From assembly GCA_900555045.1 (NCBI GenBank), contig USJW01000066.1, positions 1 through 26,815 of the forward strand: a stretch of DNA of 26,815 nt. Reading direction: 5' to 3'. Shown in pieces: positions 1-6,537 of this stretch. The DNA is from an uncultured Clostridium sp. (GTDB taxonomy: Bacteria > Bacillota > Clostridia > Lachnospirales > Lachnospiraceae). The translations under genes and the position numbers were made by a program. The notes under the pieces are model-generated. The model ran no database searches. It saw nothing but the letters and a program-made list of their open reading frames with translations, and had not been told where the DNA came from. Position 1 is the first letter of the stretch. Every line of letters begins with the position of its first letter.

Positions 1-28
1 GGGTAGAAGATGGGACAGCGAATAAATG

Positions 29-84
29 AAAAAAGGCATTGAAAGAACTCTTACTGTAAAGCAGAAGTCTTCCAATGCCCTTTT
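29..84 (-). terminator. Intrinsic terminator of the antitoxin gene
   Basis: On the minus strand a 12-bp stem (arms at 68-79 and 35-46, with one G-U pair) is followed by a run of six T (29-34). It begins about 20 bases after the antitoxin stop codon, so the antitoxin message probably ends here. The plus strand also has a T-rich tail after the hairpin (CCCTTTTATAG), so some activity in both directions is possible. Confidence 0.75.
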
Positions 85-99
85 ATAGTTGATTCATTA

Positions 100-345
100 T
101 TATAACCCCAGCGCTGCCTCTGCGTCATCAGCAGAAACCCAACCGCTCTCCCTCGCCGATTTTTCTCCTTCCTCCAGCCGTGCCAAAAGTCTTACCGAGG
201 CGCGCAGTTTATCCAGCTCATCAATTTTAACAATTGCGTACGCCCCCCGCCCATTTTTGGTCAGGTAAACCGGGCTATTCTCCCTCACTTCCTGGAGAAC
301 ATCTGTATAATTACTCAAATCCGAAATTGGTCTAATATTTGGCAT
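100..345 (-). CDS. Phd/YefM-family antitoxin, apparently solitary
   Basis: An 81-residue protein of the type II antitoxin Phd/YefM family. The N-terminal half (IRPISDLSNY, then YLTKNGRGAYAIV and a DEL-containing helix) matches the DNA-binding Phd fold, which binds its own promoter and neutralises a RelE/ParE/Doc-type toxin. An upstream in-frame start at 369 is possible, but the ATG at 345 has AAGGAG eight bases upstream, and the start at 369 lies inside the predicted -10 box. The C-terminal part (LARLEEGEKSARESGW...) is the usual toxin-binding extension. Directly downstream is a terminator rather than a toxin gene, and the next gene upstream is the divergent fumarase. The toxin is therefore missing, lies elsewhere, or the protein acts alone as a small repressor. 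Family assignment is firm and partner unknown. Confidence 0.85.
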   Translation of the reverse strand: MPNIRPISDLSNYTDVLQEVRENSPVYLTKNGRGAYAIVKIDELDKLRASVRLLARLEEGEKSARESGWVSADDAEAALGL

Positions 346-367
346 GATATCATCTCCTTGTAAACCC

Positions 368-396
368 ATTGTATCCGATCTATCCTATAATATCAA
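368..396 (-). promoter_or_regulatory. Sigma-A-type promoter of the antitoxin gene
   Basis: On the minus strand TTGATA (396-391) and TACAAT (373-368) are separated by exactly 17 bases. Transcription would start near 361, about 16 bases before the ATG at 345, which supports that start. Antitoxins of this family usually repress their own promoter, so an operator may overlap here, but no clear palindrome is visible. Confidence 0.65.
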
Positions 397-466
397 TGCA
401 AATTTCCATTCCAACATATTCCATCTCCCCCACCTCCCCCCGCGACTTTTAATCTCTCCTCACTCA

Positions 467-495
467 TTGAAAAATCCTTCCAAATCGGATATACT
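467..495 (+). promoter_or_regulatory. Sigma-A-type promoter of the fumarase/malic enzyme unit
   Basis: TTGAAA (467-472) and TATACT (490-495) are separated by 17 bases, close to consensus. Transcription would begin near 502, leaving a leader of about 47 bases with GGGAGGAG before the ATG at 549. Confidence 0.75.
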
Positions 496-548
496 AAAAA
501 CCAGAAATCTTTGAACCATCTAAACAAGCAAACGGGAGGAGCAAGATC

Positions 549-1913
549 ATGGAATACCGAATCGAACACGATTCTATGGGCGAGATAAAGGTCCCCGCGG
601 ACCGGTACTGGGGCGCTCAGACCCAGCGCAGCTTCGAGAACTTTAAGATCGGCATCGAGAAAATCCCCGCGGAGGTCATCCGCGCCTTCGCGGTGTTAAA
701 AAAATCGGCGGCCATCGCAAACAACCGCCTCGGCAAGCTGGACGACCGGCGCGCCGGGCTGATCAGCCAAGTGTGCGATGAAATCCTGGAGGGCAAGCTG
801 GACGGGCATTTTCCGCTGGCCGTGTGGCAGACAGGAAGCGGCACCCAGTCCAACATGAACGTGAATGAGGTGATCGCAAACCGGGGCAACGAGATCGCGG
901 GCGAGAAGCTTCTTCACCCCAACGACCACTCCAACATGTCCCAGAGCTCCAACGACACCTTCCCCACGGCCATGCACATCGCCGCGGCGCTCTCCATCGA
1001 GGACGAGCTGCTCCCGGCCATCGACCTGCTGGCCGGAACCTTCGACCGCCTGATGCGCGAGAACGAGGGGATTATAAAGACCGGGCGCACCCACTTGCAG
1101 GATGCCACCCCCATCACCTTCTCCCAGGAGATCAGCGGCTGGAAGAACATGCTGGAGAAATCTAAGGAGATGCTGGTTTTAAGCCTTAAGGGCCTGCGGG
1201 AGCTGGCGTTGGGCGGAACCGCAGTTGGCACCGGGCTCAACGCGCCGAAGGGCTTTGACACCGAGGTGGCGAAGGCCGTATCCCAGCTGACCGGCAAGGA
1301 GTTTATCACCGCCGCCAACAAATTCCACTCCCTGACCAGCAAGGACGAGCTGGTGTTCGCCCACGGAGCCTTAAAGGGCCTGGCGGCGGACATGATGAAG
1401 ATCGCCAACGACATCCGCTGGCTGTCCAGCGGCCCCCGCTGCGGTCTGGGAGAAATTTACATACCGGAGAACGAGCCGGGCAGCTCCATCATGCCGGGCA
1501 AGGTCAACCCCACCCAGTGCGAGTCCGTGACCATGGTGGCCGTGCAGGTCATGGCCAATGACGTGGCCGTGGGCATGGCGGCCTCCCAGGGCAACTTTGA
1601 GTTAAACGTGTTCATGCCGGTCTGCATCTACAATTTCCTGCAGTCCGTGCGCCTGCTGACCGATTCCCTGATCTCCTTCAACAACAACTGCGTGGTGGGA
1701 ATCCGGCCGAACAAGGAGAAGATGGAGGACAACCTGCACCGCTCCCTGATGTTAGTGACCTGCTTAAACCCGTATATCGGCTATGAAAACGCGGCGAAAA
1801 CCGCCAAGAAGGCGTACAGAGAAAACATCTCCTTAAAGGAAGCCTGCGTGGCGCTGGGCTTTTTGACGCCGGAGAAATTTGACGAGGTGTTTAAGCCGGA
1901 ACAGATGGTATAA
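549..1913 (+). CDS. fumC: Class II fumarate hydratase
   Basis: A 454-residue enzyme that interconverts fumarate and malate in the cytoplasm, using the oxygen-stable, iron-free class II fold. It is full length for the family (about 460). Visible signatures are GSGTQSNMNVNEV (96-108), GRTHLQDATP (179-188, with the conserved His182) and the superfamily loop GSSIMPGKVNP (311-321, holding the catalytic serine). The Q-S-N-M version of the first motif separates it from aspartate ammonia-lyase, which reads T-S-T-N-M there. The ATG follows GGGAGGAG by eight bases. The malic enzyme gene begins 35 bases after its stop on the same strand with no terminator between, so the two are very likely cotranscribed and form a fumarate-malate-pyruvate route. 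Anaerobes often also carry the two-subunit iron-sulfur class I enzyme; none is in this window. Confidence 0.96.
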   Translation: MEYRIEHDSMGEIKVPADRYWGAQTQRSFENFKIGIEKIPAEVIRAFAVLKKSAAIANNRLGKLDDRRAGLISQVCDEILEGKLDGHFPLAVWQTGSGTQSNMNVNEVIANRGNEIAGEKLLHPNDHSNMSQSSNDTFPTAMHIAAALSIEDELLPAIDLLAGTFDRLMRENEGIIKTGRTHLQDATPITFSQEISGWKNMLEKSKEMLVLSLKGLRELALGGTAVGTGLNAPKGFDTEVAKAVSQLTGKEFITAANKFHSLTSKDELVFAHGALKGLAADMMKIANDIRWLSSGPRCGLGEIYIPENEPGSSIMPGKVNPTQCESVTMVAVQVMANDVAVGMAASQGNFELNVFMPVCIYNFLQSVRLLTDSLISFNNNCVVGIRPNKEKMEDNLHRSLMLVTCLNPYIGYENAAKTAKKAYRENISLKEACVALGFLTPEKFDEVFKPEQMV

Positions 1914-1948
1914 ACCTATATTTAAGGAATCTCAGGAGGAAAATATTT

Positions 1949-3118
1949 ATGGACGTAAACAAAGCTTCACTGGACATGCACTATGAGCTGGGCGGCAAGA
2001 TCGAGGTGATCTCCCGCAAAAAAATTGAGACCAGGGACGATTTATCCCTGGCATACACCCCCGGCGTGGCCGAGCCCTGCCGGGTGATCGCGAAGGACTA
2101 CGAGCAGTCCTTCAAGCTGACACGCCGCTCCAACCTGGTGGCCGTGATCACCAACGGAACCGCCGTTTTGGGCCTGGGCGATATCGGCCCCGCCGCCGGC
2201 ATGCCGGTGATGGAGGGCAAATGCGTGCTGTTCAAGGAGTTCGCCGGTGTGGACGCGTTCCCCATCTGCATCGACTCCAAGGACACCGACAAGATTGTCG
2301 AGACCATCTACTTAATCTCCAAGAGCTTCGGCGGGATCAACCTGGAGGACATCGCGGCCCCCAAGTGCTTTGAGATTGAGCGCCGCTTAAAGGAAATGTG
2401 CGACATCCCGGTATTCCACGACGACCAGCACGGCACCGCCATCGTGGTGGCCGCGGCCTTAATTAACGCCATCAAGGTCACCGGCAAGGAGATGGGAAAG
2501 CTTAAGATCGTGATCAACGGCGCGGGCGCAGCCGGAATCGCCATCGGCAAGCTGTTAATCAGCATGGGCTTCGGCAACGTGGTCATGTGCGATATAGGTG
2601 GCATCATCTGCGAGGGCGACGAGGGCTTAAATGCCGGCCAGGAGGAAATCTCCCACATCAGCAACAACAACCATGAGCACGGCACGCTTGCAGACGCGCT
2701 GAAAGGCGCCGACGCCTTTGTTGGCGTGTCCCGGCCGGGCCTGGTCACAAAGGAGATGGTTGCGACCATGAACAACGGCATCGTCTTCGCCATGGCCAAT
2801 CCCACCCCGGAGATCATGCCCGACGAGGCGAAGGCAGGCGGCGCGGCGGTGGTCGGCACCGGGCGCTCCGACTTCCCCAACCAGATCAACAACGTGCTGG
2901 TGTTCCCGGGAATCTTTAAGGGAGCTCTCTCCGTGCGCGCCAAGGAGATCACCGAGACCATGAAGCAGCGGGCCGCCTACGCCATCGCCAGCATGATCCC
3001 GGACAGCGAGCTGAGCGCTGAGAACATCATCGCATCGCCGTTAAACAAGAGCGTGGCCGATGTGGTGGCCAAGGCCGTGGCCGAAACCGCCATCGAGGAG
3101 GGAATCGCGCGGGTGTAA
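1949..3118 (+). CDS. Malic enzyme, short bacterial type (oxidative decarboxylation of malate)
   Basis: A 389-residue protein that decarboxylates malate to pyruvate and CO2 with reduction of NAD(P). Length fits the short bacterial enzymes that lack a C-terminal phosphotransacetylase domain. Landmarks are LAYTPGVAEPCR near residues 34-45, the metal-binding and catalytic segment VFHDDQHGTAIV in the middle, the dinucleotide-binding loop INGAGAAGIAIGKLL, and ANPTPEIMPDEA near residues 283-294. AGGAGGA lies eight bases before the ATG. It follows fumarase by 35 bases and is followed by a strong terminator, so the pair is a complete two-gene unit. Cofactor preference (NAD or NADP) cannot be read safely, so no specific symbol is given. 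Confidence 0.95.
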   Translation: MDVNKASLDMHYELGGKIEVISRKKIETRDDLSLAYTPGVAEPCRVIAKDYEQSFKLTRRSNLVAVITNGTAVLGLGDIGPAAGMPVMEGKCVLFKEFAGVDAFPICIDSKDTDKIVETIYLISKSFGGINLEDIAAPKCFEIERRLKEMCDIPVFHDDQHGTAIVVAAALINAIKVTGKEMGKLKIVINGAGAAGIAIGKLLISMGFGNVVMCDIGGIICEGDEGLNAGQEEISHISNNNHEHGTLADALKGADAFVGVSRPGLVTKEMVATMNNGIVFAMANPTPEIMPDEAKAGGAAVVGTGRSDFPNQINNVLVFPGIFKGALSVRAKEITETMKQRAAYAIASMIPDSELSAENIIASPLNKSVADVVAKAVAETAIEEGIARV

Positions 3119-3202
3119 GCGCGGGGCGGACAGGACATGCGCTGAGCGTTCGGCCGGTATCCCAGAAGAATGGTTAAATGAAAATTATACGACAAATATA
3201 GG

Positions 3203-3256
3203 ACAGCCGCCGGTGTATGGCCCCCAAGGGCCCCGCGCACCGGCGGCTGTTTTTTT
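3203..3256 (+). terminator. Intrinsic terminator of the fumarase/malic enzyme unit
   Basis: A perfect 13-bp stem (3203-3215 with 3238-3250) encloses a loop that can itself fold (GGCCC/GGGCC) and is followed by seven T (3250-3256). It sits about 85 bases after the malic enzyme stop. The opposite strand has no T run after the hairpin, so it mainly serves the plus strand. Confidence 0.9.
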
Positions 3257-3270
3257 GCCTTTTGATGGGG

Positions 3271-4041
3271 TCACTCCCGTCCATCCACCGCTTCCCCCAG
3301 TTTTCTTTTCAAATACCGCTTCTTATACTTCACCGCCGCCAATGCCGACACCCGCCGGTAAATGGACCAGTTGACCACGCCGCCAATCGCTCCCACCACC
3401 GGCAGCCCCTGGACAAACTTCTCCACCAGCAGCGCGTCCGAGAGCATCGCGGCCGTCCGGTTGATCTCCGCATTCAGGTTCGCTTCCCCGCGGTCTTCAC
3501 ACTCCAGCCTGCGGTTGCAGTCCGCCTTCTCCTCCTCGTCCGCCAGGGCCGTGCAGATGAGTCTTAGAATGTAAATTTTTTCCTCATCCGTGTCGTAGGG
3601 GAACCCGTAACCGATGGCGATCTCATAGACCCCTTTCAGGATTGTCCCCACCATCAGCGGGATATCCGGAAGCCCCAGCCCCAGAAATCCCAGGCCAAGC
3701 CCGGCTGCCGTGGTGGCCGCGTTGTTCAGCAGATTGTCCTTCTTCGCCTGCTTATCCATGCGCCGGAGGCTCTTTTTGCTGCGCGCCCGCTCCACGATAT
3801 AGTCCCCCGCCTCGAACTCCAACCCGGCGCTCTCCTTGTCGAAGGTCTTTTCGATCAGCGCCGTCCCGTTGACAAACACGGTTTTAAACGCCTTCGAGAA
3901 CGCTGCCTCCAACAGGCCGCTGACCTTCTCCGGCACCCGCTCATAGATCGAGGCCTTGAGCTTATTCTTCTTTAATCCACAGCCCAGCAGCTTTTTCTCC
4001 CGCTTTTCCACAGCCGCCAACTCTTTTTTCAGGTTATCCAC
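3271..4041 (-). CDS. EcsC family protein
   Basis: A 256-residue protein recognised as EcsC family from the central block (about residues 108-165): a glycine-rich hydrophobic stretch, then LGLPDIPLMVGTILKGVYEIA, then YGFPYDTDEEKIYILRL. A second hydrophobic glycine-rich segment (LPVVGAIGGVVNWS) lies near residues 214-227. The N-terminus is highly charged. In Bacillus subtilis EcsC is encoded with the EcsAB ABC transporter, but no such genes are nearby; its biochemical role is unknown. The start is read as GTG at 4041, with AAGGCGGT about nine bases upstream. An ATG at 4048 opens a four-codon frame (ATG TCC GGT GGA TAA) that overlaps this start, so the start is less certain than elsewhere. The gene is monocistronic and convergent with the malic enzyme. 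Confidence 0.82.
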   Translation of the reverse strand: MDNLKKELAAVEKREKKLLGCGLKKNKLKASIYERVPEKVSGLLEAAFSKAFKTVFVNGTALIEKTFDKESAGLEFEAGDYIVERARSKKSLRRMDKQAKKDNLLNNAATTAAGLGLGFLGLGLPDIPLMVGTILKGVYEIAIGYGFPYDTDEEKIYILRLICTALADEEEKADCNRRLECEDRGEANLNAEINRTAAMLSDALLVEKFVQGLPVVGAIGGVVNWSIYRRVSALAAVKYKKRYLKRKLGEAVDGRE

Positions 4042-4080
4042 CGGACATCACCGCCTTCTATACGCAAATTATATGGTACG

Positions 4081-4109
4081 ATTTTAACTGTTATCCCCAT
4101 GAAAGTCAA
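4081..4109 (-). promoter_or_regulatory. Sigma-A-type promoter of the EcsC family gene
   Basis: On the minus strand TTGACT (4109-4104) and TAAAAT (4086-4081) are separated by 17 bases. A second TATAAT lies slightly downstream (around 4069) without a good -35. The -35 is only a few bases from the hairpin that ends the upstream operon. Confidence 0.6.
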
Positions 4110-4112
4110 ATA

Positions 4113-4147
4113 CCGCCGGGCCCATCCATAAAACCCGGGCCCGGCGG
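4113..4147 (-). terminator. GC-rich hairpin ending the lyase/transporter operon
   Basis: An 11-bp perfect GC stem (4113-4123 with 4137-4147) and a 13-base loop lie about 12 bases after the transporter stop codon on the minus strand. The following bases (TATTTGACTTTC) are only moderately T-rich, so it is a probable but not ideal intrinsic terminator. Confidence 0.55.
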
Positions 4148-4158
4148 CAATGATTGCG

Positions 4159-5448
4159 TTATCTGACAATACCGATAAATACCAACAGGGATGCGAACAA
4201 GATCGAACAGACCGACAGCGCCATCAGCTGGATGAACAGCTTGTTTTTTGTCTCCTCATTCTTCTCGCCGGCCAGCGTCATCGCGCCGCCCGTGGAGAAC
4301 GGGGATACCCCCGCAAAGTGTCCGCCGATCATGATTCCGGATACCAGAGCCGTCACGCTGACGCCCGTGGCCCCCGCGATGTTGGGGATCATGGGGATCA
4401 GAGCCGGTCCCACCACGCCCAGGGTGCTGGAGAAGAAGCTCATGCACCCGGCCACCAGCGCGATCACTAACTTCGCCGCAGTGGCGCTCAGGTTTTCACC
4501 GATCCATGAGGAGAACATATCCACCGCACCCGCGCTTGTGGCCACGGACACCAGCATGCCCACGCCGCAGACCAGGATGATGGTGGAGAAGGGCACAAAG
4601 TTCAGCGCCTTCTTCTGGTCGCCCAGCTTCATCATCAGGGCGATGACCAGCAAAACGGTAGAGACCAGGCTGGGCTCCAGGCCCTTGGAGACCGCCGCGA
4701 TGAACGCAGAGTCGGGCATAAAGTTCTTTAAGAGCGGGAATATGATCATGACCGCGAGGCCCAGGAGAATCAGCCACAGGGTCTGGATCTGTTTTTTGTT
4801 GAAGGCCTCCGGCTTCTTGATCTCCTTCGACACCTGCACCGTCCAGCCCTTAAAGAGCAGGTAGACGATGGCAAAGATCAGCACCTGCGCCAAAATATTG
4901 TTGAATGCGATCTTGTTTAAGTCGGCAACCAGCGTCTCCCCCTCGTAGCCCGCGGTCACCAGGCAGTTTCTCACCGTCGCATAGCACAGGCTGATGGGGG
5001 TGTAGCCGCCCGCAACGCCCGCGCCCACCACGCAGATGGTGCCGATGATCTTGTTCATGCCGATCTTGTCTGCAGTGGCCATGACGAGCGGAGCCATGAA
5101 CGCGAACACGGTCACAGGCCCCGGCCCAAGGCCGGAGATTCCAAAGGAGATCAGCCACAGCAGAATCGGAATAAACCACGCCCGGTTCCGGCAAAGGTAC
5201 ACGGCGTTCTCCGCGATCAGCATCAGCGTGCCGTTTGTCATGGCGATGCCGTAGAAGAATGACACCATCAGGATAAAGTAGAACAGGCTGGTGGGCCACA
5301 TGGCAATCACCGCGCTGGACTTTAACCCCAGGACAAAACAGCCGAACACGTACGCGAAGGCCATGGCGATGATTCCCACGTTGATCTTGCACTTGTAGCC
5401 GATTGCAACTGACACAAAGATTGATAATATGATCAAATAACTTGTCAT
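4159..5448 (-). CDS. MatC-like carboxylate transporter (SLC13/ArsB-NhaD-type permease)
   Basis: A 429-residue integral membrane protein with about 11-12 hydrophobic segments. The first ~150 residues (start MTSYLIILSIF, then KINVGIIAMAFAYVFGC, and GISGLGPGPVTVFAFMAPL) resemble the N-terminal domain of the dicarboxylate carrier MatC, a malonate or dicarboxylate permease of the ion transporter superfamily. It probably imports an organic acid with Na+ or H+. A longer reading from 5511 is possible, but the ATG at 5448 has GGGAGGT seven bases upstream and starts straight into the first membrane helix. It lies 72 bases downstream of the lyase gene with no terminator between, so both should be driven by the sigma-54 promoter at 6430-6445, and its substrate is likely the acid that the lyase cleaves. 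Family is well supported; substrate is inference. Confidence 0.85.
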   Translation of the reverse strand: MTSYLIILSIFVSVAIGYKCKINVGIIAMAFAYVFGCFVLGLKSSAVIAMWPTSLFYFILMVSFFYGIAMTNGTLMLIAENAVYLCRNRAWFIPILLWLISFGISGLGPGPVTVFAFMAPLVMATADKIGMNKIIGTICVVGAGVAGGYTPISLCYATVRNCLVTAGYEGETLVADLNKIAFNNILAQVLIFAIVYLLFKGWTVQVSKEIKKPEAFNKKQIQTLWLILLGLAVMIIFPLLKNFMPDSAFIAAVSKGLEPSLVSTVLLVIALMMKLGDQKKALNFVPFSTIILVCGVGMLVSVATSAGAVDMFSSWIGENLSATAAKLVIALVAGCMSFFSSTLGVVGPALIPMIPNIAGATGVSVTALVSGIMIGGHFAGVSPFSTGGAMTLAGEKNEETKNKLFIQLMALSVCSILFASLLVFIGIVR

Positions 5449-5520
5449 TGAATATACCTCCCAATCCATTTCAGACGCGCACGCCCCCGTGCGCGCCCGG
5501 CCCCCTGACATTATGTTCTG

Positions 5521-6387
5521 TTACTCTGTGAACGATTTTTCCAGCGCCCGGATCTCATCCAGGTGGATCATCCGGTTGAAGGTGGGGAAATCCACCATGT
5601 GGCCCAGGGATGTCTCCGAGGTCTTATCCTCCAATAATCGCCCTAAAAATTCCTGAACCGCCTTCGTCGCGATGTAGAGCGCGGATACCGGATAGATCGC
5701 AACGCGGTAGCCGATCTCAAACAGCTCTTGGGTGGTCAAAAGCGGTGTCTTCCCACGCTCCACCATGTTGGCCAAAAGCGGAACCCGCAGCGCCTTTCCG
5801 ACAGTTCTCATCTCCTCCACCGTCCGGGGCGCCTCAAAGAATATGATGTCCGCCCCCGCCTCCTGGTAGGCCAGCGCCCGGTCTAACGCGTCGTCAAACC
5901 CCAGCACCGCCCGCGCGTCCGTGCGCGCCAGGATGCAGAAATCCGGGTCCTTCCTGGCCGCCACCGCTGCGCGGATCTTTGCCACCATCTCGTTCTTGGA
6001 GATCACTTCCTTGCCCTCCATGTGGCCGCAGCGCTTGGGCGTCACCTGGTCCTCCAGCTGGATGGCAGCCACGCCCGCCTGCTCGTAGAGCTCAACCGTG
6101 CGCATCACATTCATCAGCCCGCCGTATCCGTTGTCGGCGTCCGCAATCACCGGCGTGTCCCCCGACGCCGCCACGATATTGCGCGCCATCTCCACCATCT
6201 CCGGCAGAGTGATTAAGCCGATGTCCGGCTTCCCCAGCACGCTGGCCGACACACCGTACCCGGTCATATAAACCGCCGGGAAACCGCTCTCCGCGATCAA
6301 ACGCGCGGTCCAGGCGTCGTATGCGCCAGGCGCCATGATGGTCTCATTCCCCTTTAAAAGTTCCCTCAGTTTTTTTGCTGCTGTCAT
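5521..6387 (-). CDS. Isocitrate lyase/PEP mutase superfamily C-C lyase (methylisocitrate or dimethylmalate lyase-like)
   Basis: A 288-residue cytoplasmic TIM-barrel enzyme, typical length for methylisocitrate lyase (PrpB) and 2,3-dimethylmalate lyase. It keeps the lyase signature PKRCGH (117-122) with catalytic Cys120, and the metal-binding segment IADADNGYG (81-89). YMTGYGVSAS (40-49) matches the usual substrate-binding loop. The cysteine argues for C-C bond cleavage of a 2-hydroxy or tricarboxylic acid and against a PEP mutase, phosphonate hydrolase or oxaloacetate decarboxylase, which lack it. AGGAGGGG precedes the ATG by six bases. Neither methylcitrate synthase nor methylcitrate dehydratase is nearby, and the partner is a transporter, so the substrate may be an imported 2-alkylmalate-like acid cleaved to pyruvate plus a second carboxylate. 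Family sure; substrate open. Confidence 0.87.
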   Translation of the reverse strand: MTAAKKLRELLKGNETIMAPGAYDAWTARLIAESGFPAVYMTGYGVSASVLGKPDIGLITLPEMVEMARNIVAASGDTPVIADADNGYGGLMNVMRTVELYEQAGVAAIQLEDQVTPKRCGHMEGKEVISKNEMVAKIRAAVAARKDPDFCILARTDARAVLGFDDALDRALAYQEAGADIIFFEAPRTVEEMRTVGKALRVPLLANMVERGKTPLLTTQELFEIGYRVAIYPVSALYIATKAVQEFLGRLLEDKTSETSLGHMVDFPTFNRMIHLDEIRALEKSFTE

Positions 6388-6429
6388 TGATAACCCCTCC
6401 TATCAAAATCTTTTTGTACTGTATTAGGA

Positions 6430-6445
6430 AGCAATATTCATGCCA
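6430..6445 (-). promoter_or_regulatory. Sigma-54 (-24/-12) promoter of the lyase/transporter operon
   Basis: The minus strand reads TGGCATGAATATTGCT, which is one base off the consensus TGGCAC-N5-TTGCW, with the required GG-to-GC spacing of 12. Transcription would start near 6419, about 32 bases before the lyase ATG. It sits directly downstream of a gene encoding a GAFTGA-bearing sigma-54 activator, which strongly supports the assignment. Confidence 0.85.
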
Positions 6446-6462
6446 AAAGTCAGAATACACGT

Positions 6463-6506
6463 AAAAACGGCATCTGACCCTGGGAATTTTCCTGGACAAA
6501 TGCCGT
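6463..6506 (-). terminator. Intrinsic terminator of the sigma-54 activator gene
   Basis: On the minus strand a stem of about 13 positions (arms 6494-6506 and 6467-6479; core ACGGCAT/ATGCCGT plus further pairs with one mismatch) is followed by five T (6467-6463). It lies between the regulator stop and the sigma-54 promoter, so regulator and lyase operon are separate transcripts. The palindromic arms could also act as an activator site. Confidence 0.65.
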
Positions 6507-6519
6507 ACGTTTTATATAT

Positions 6520-6536
6520 GTTTCACTTTTGTTTCA
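6520..6536 (-). promoter_or_regulatory. Candidate upstream activator site (direct repeat TGAAAC)
   Basis: TGAAAC occurs twice on the minus strand (6536-6531 and 6525-6520), 11 bases apart, about one helical turn. This is about 75-90 bases upstream of the -24 element, the usual distance for an enhancer-binding protein. It touches the end of the regulator gene. Assignment is inference from position and spacing only. Confidence 0.3.
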
Positions 6537-6537
6537 A

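Noticed and set aside
549..1913. Aspartate ammonia-lyase instead of fumarase.
   Set aside because: The GSGTQSNMN motif is that of class II fumarase; aspartase has T-S-T-N-M at this place.
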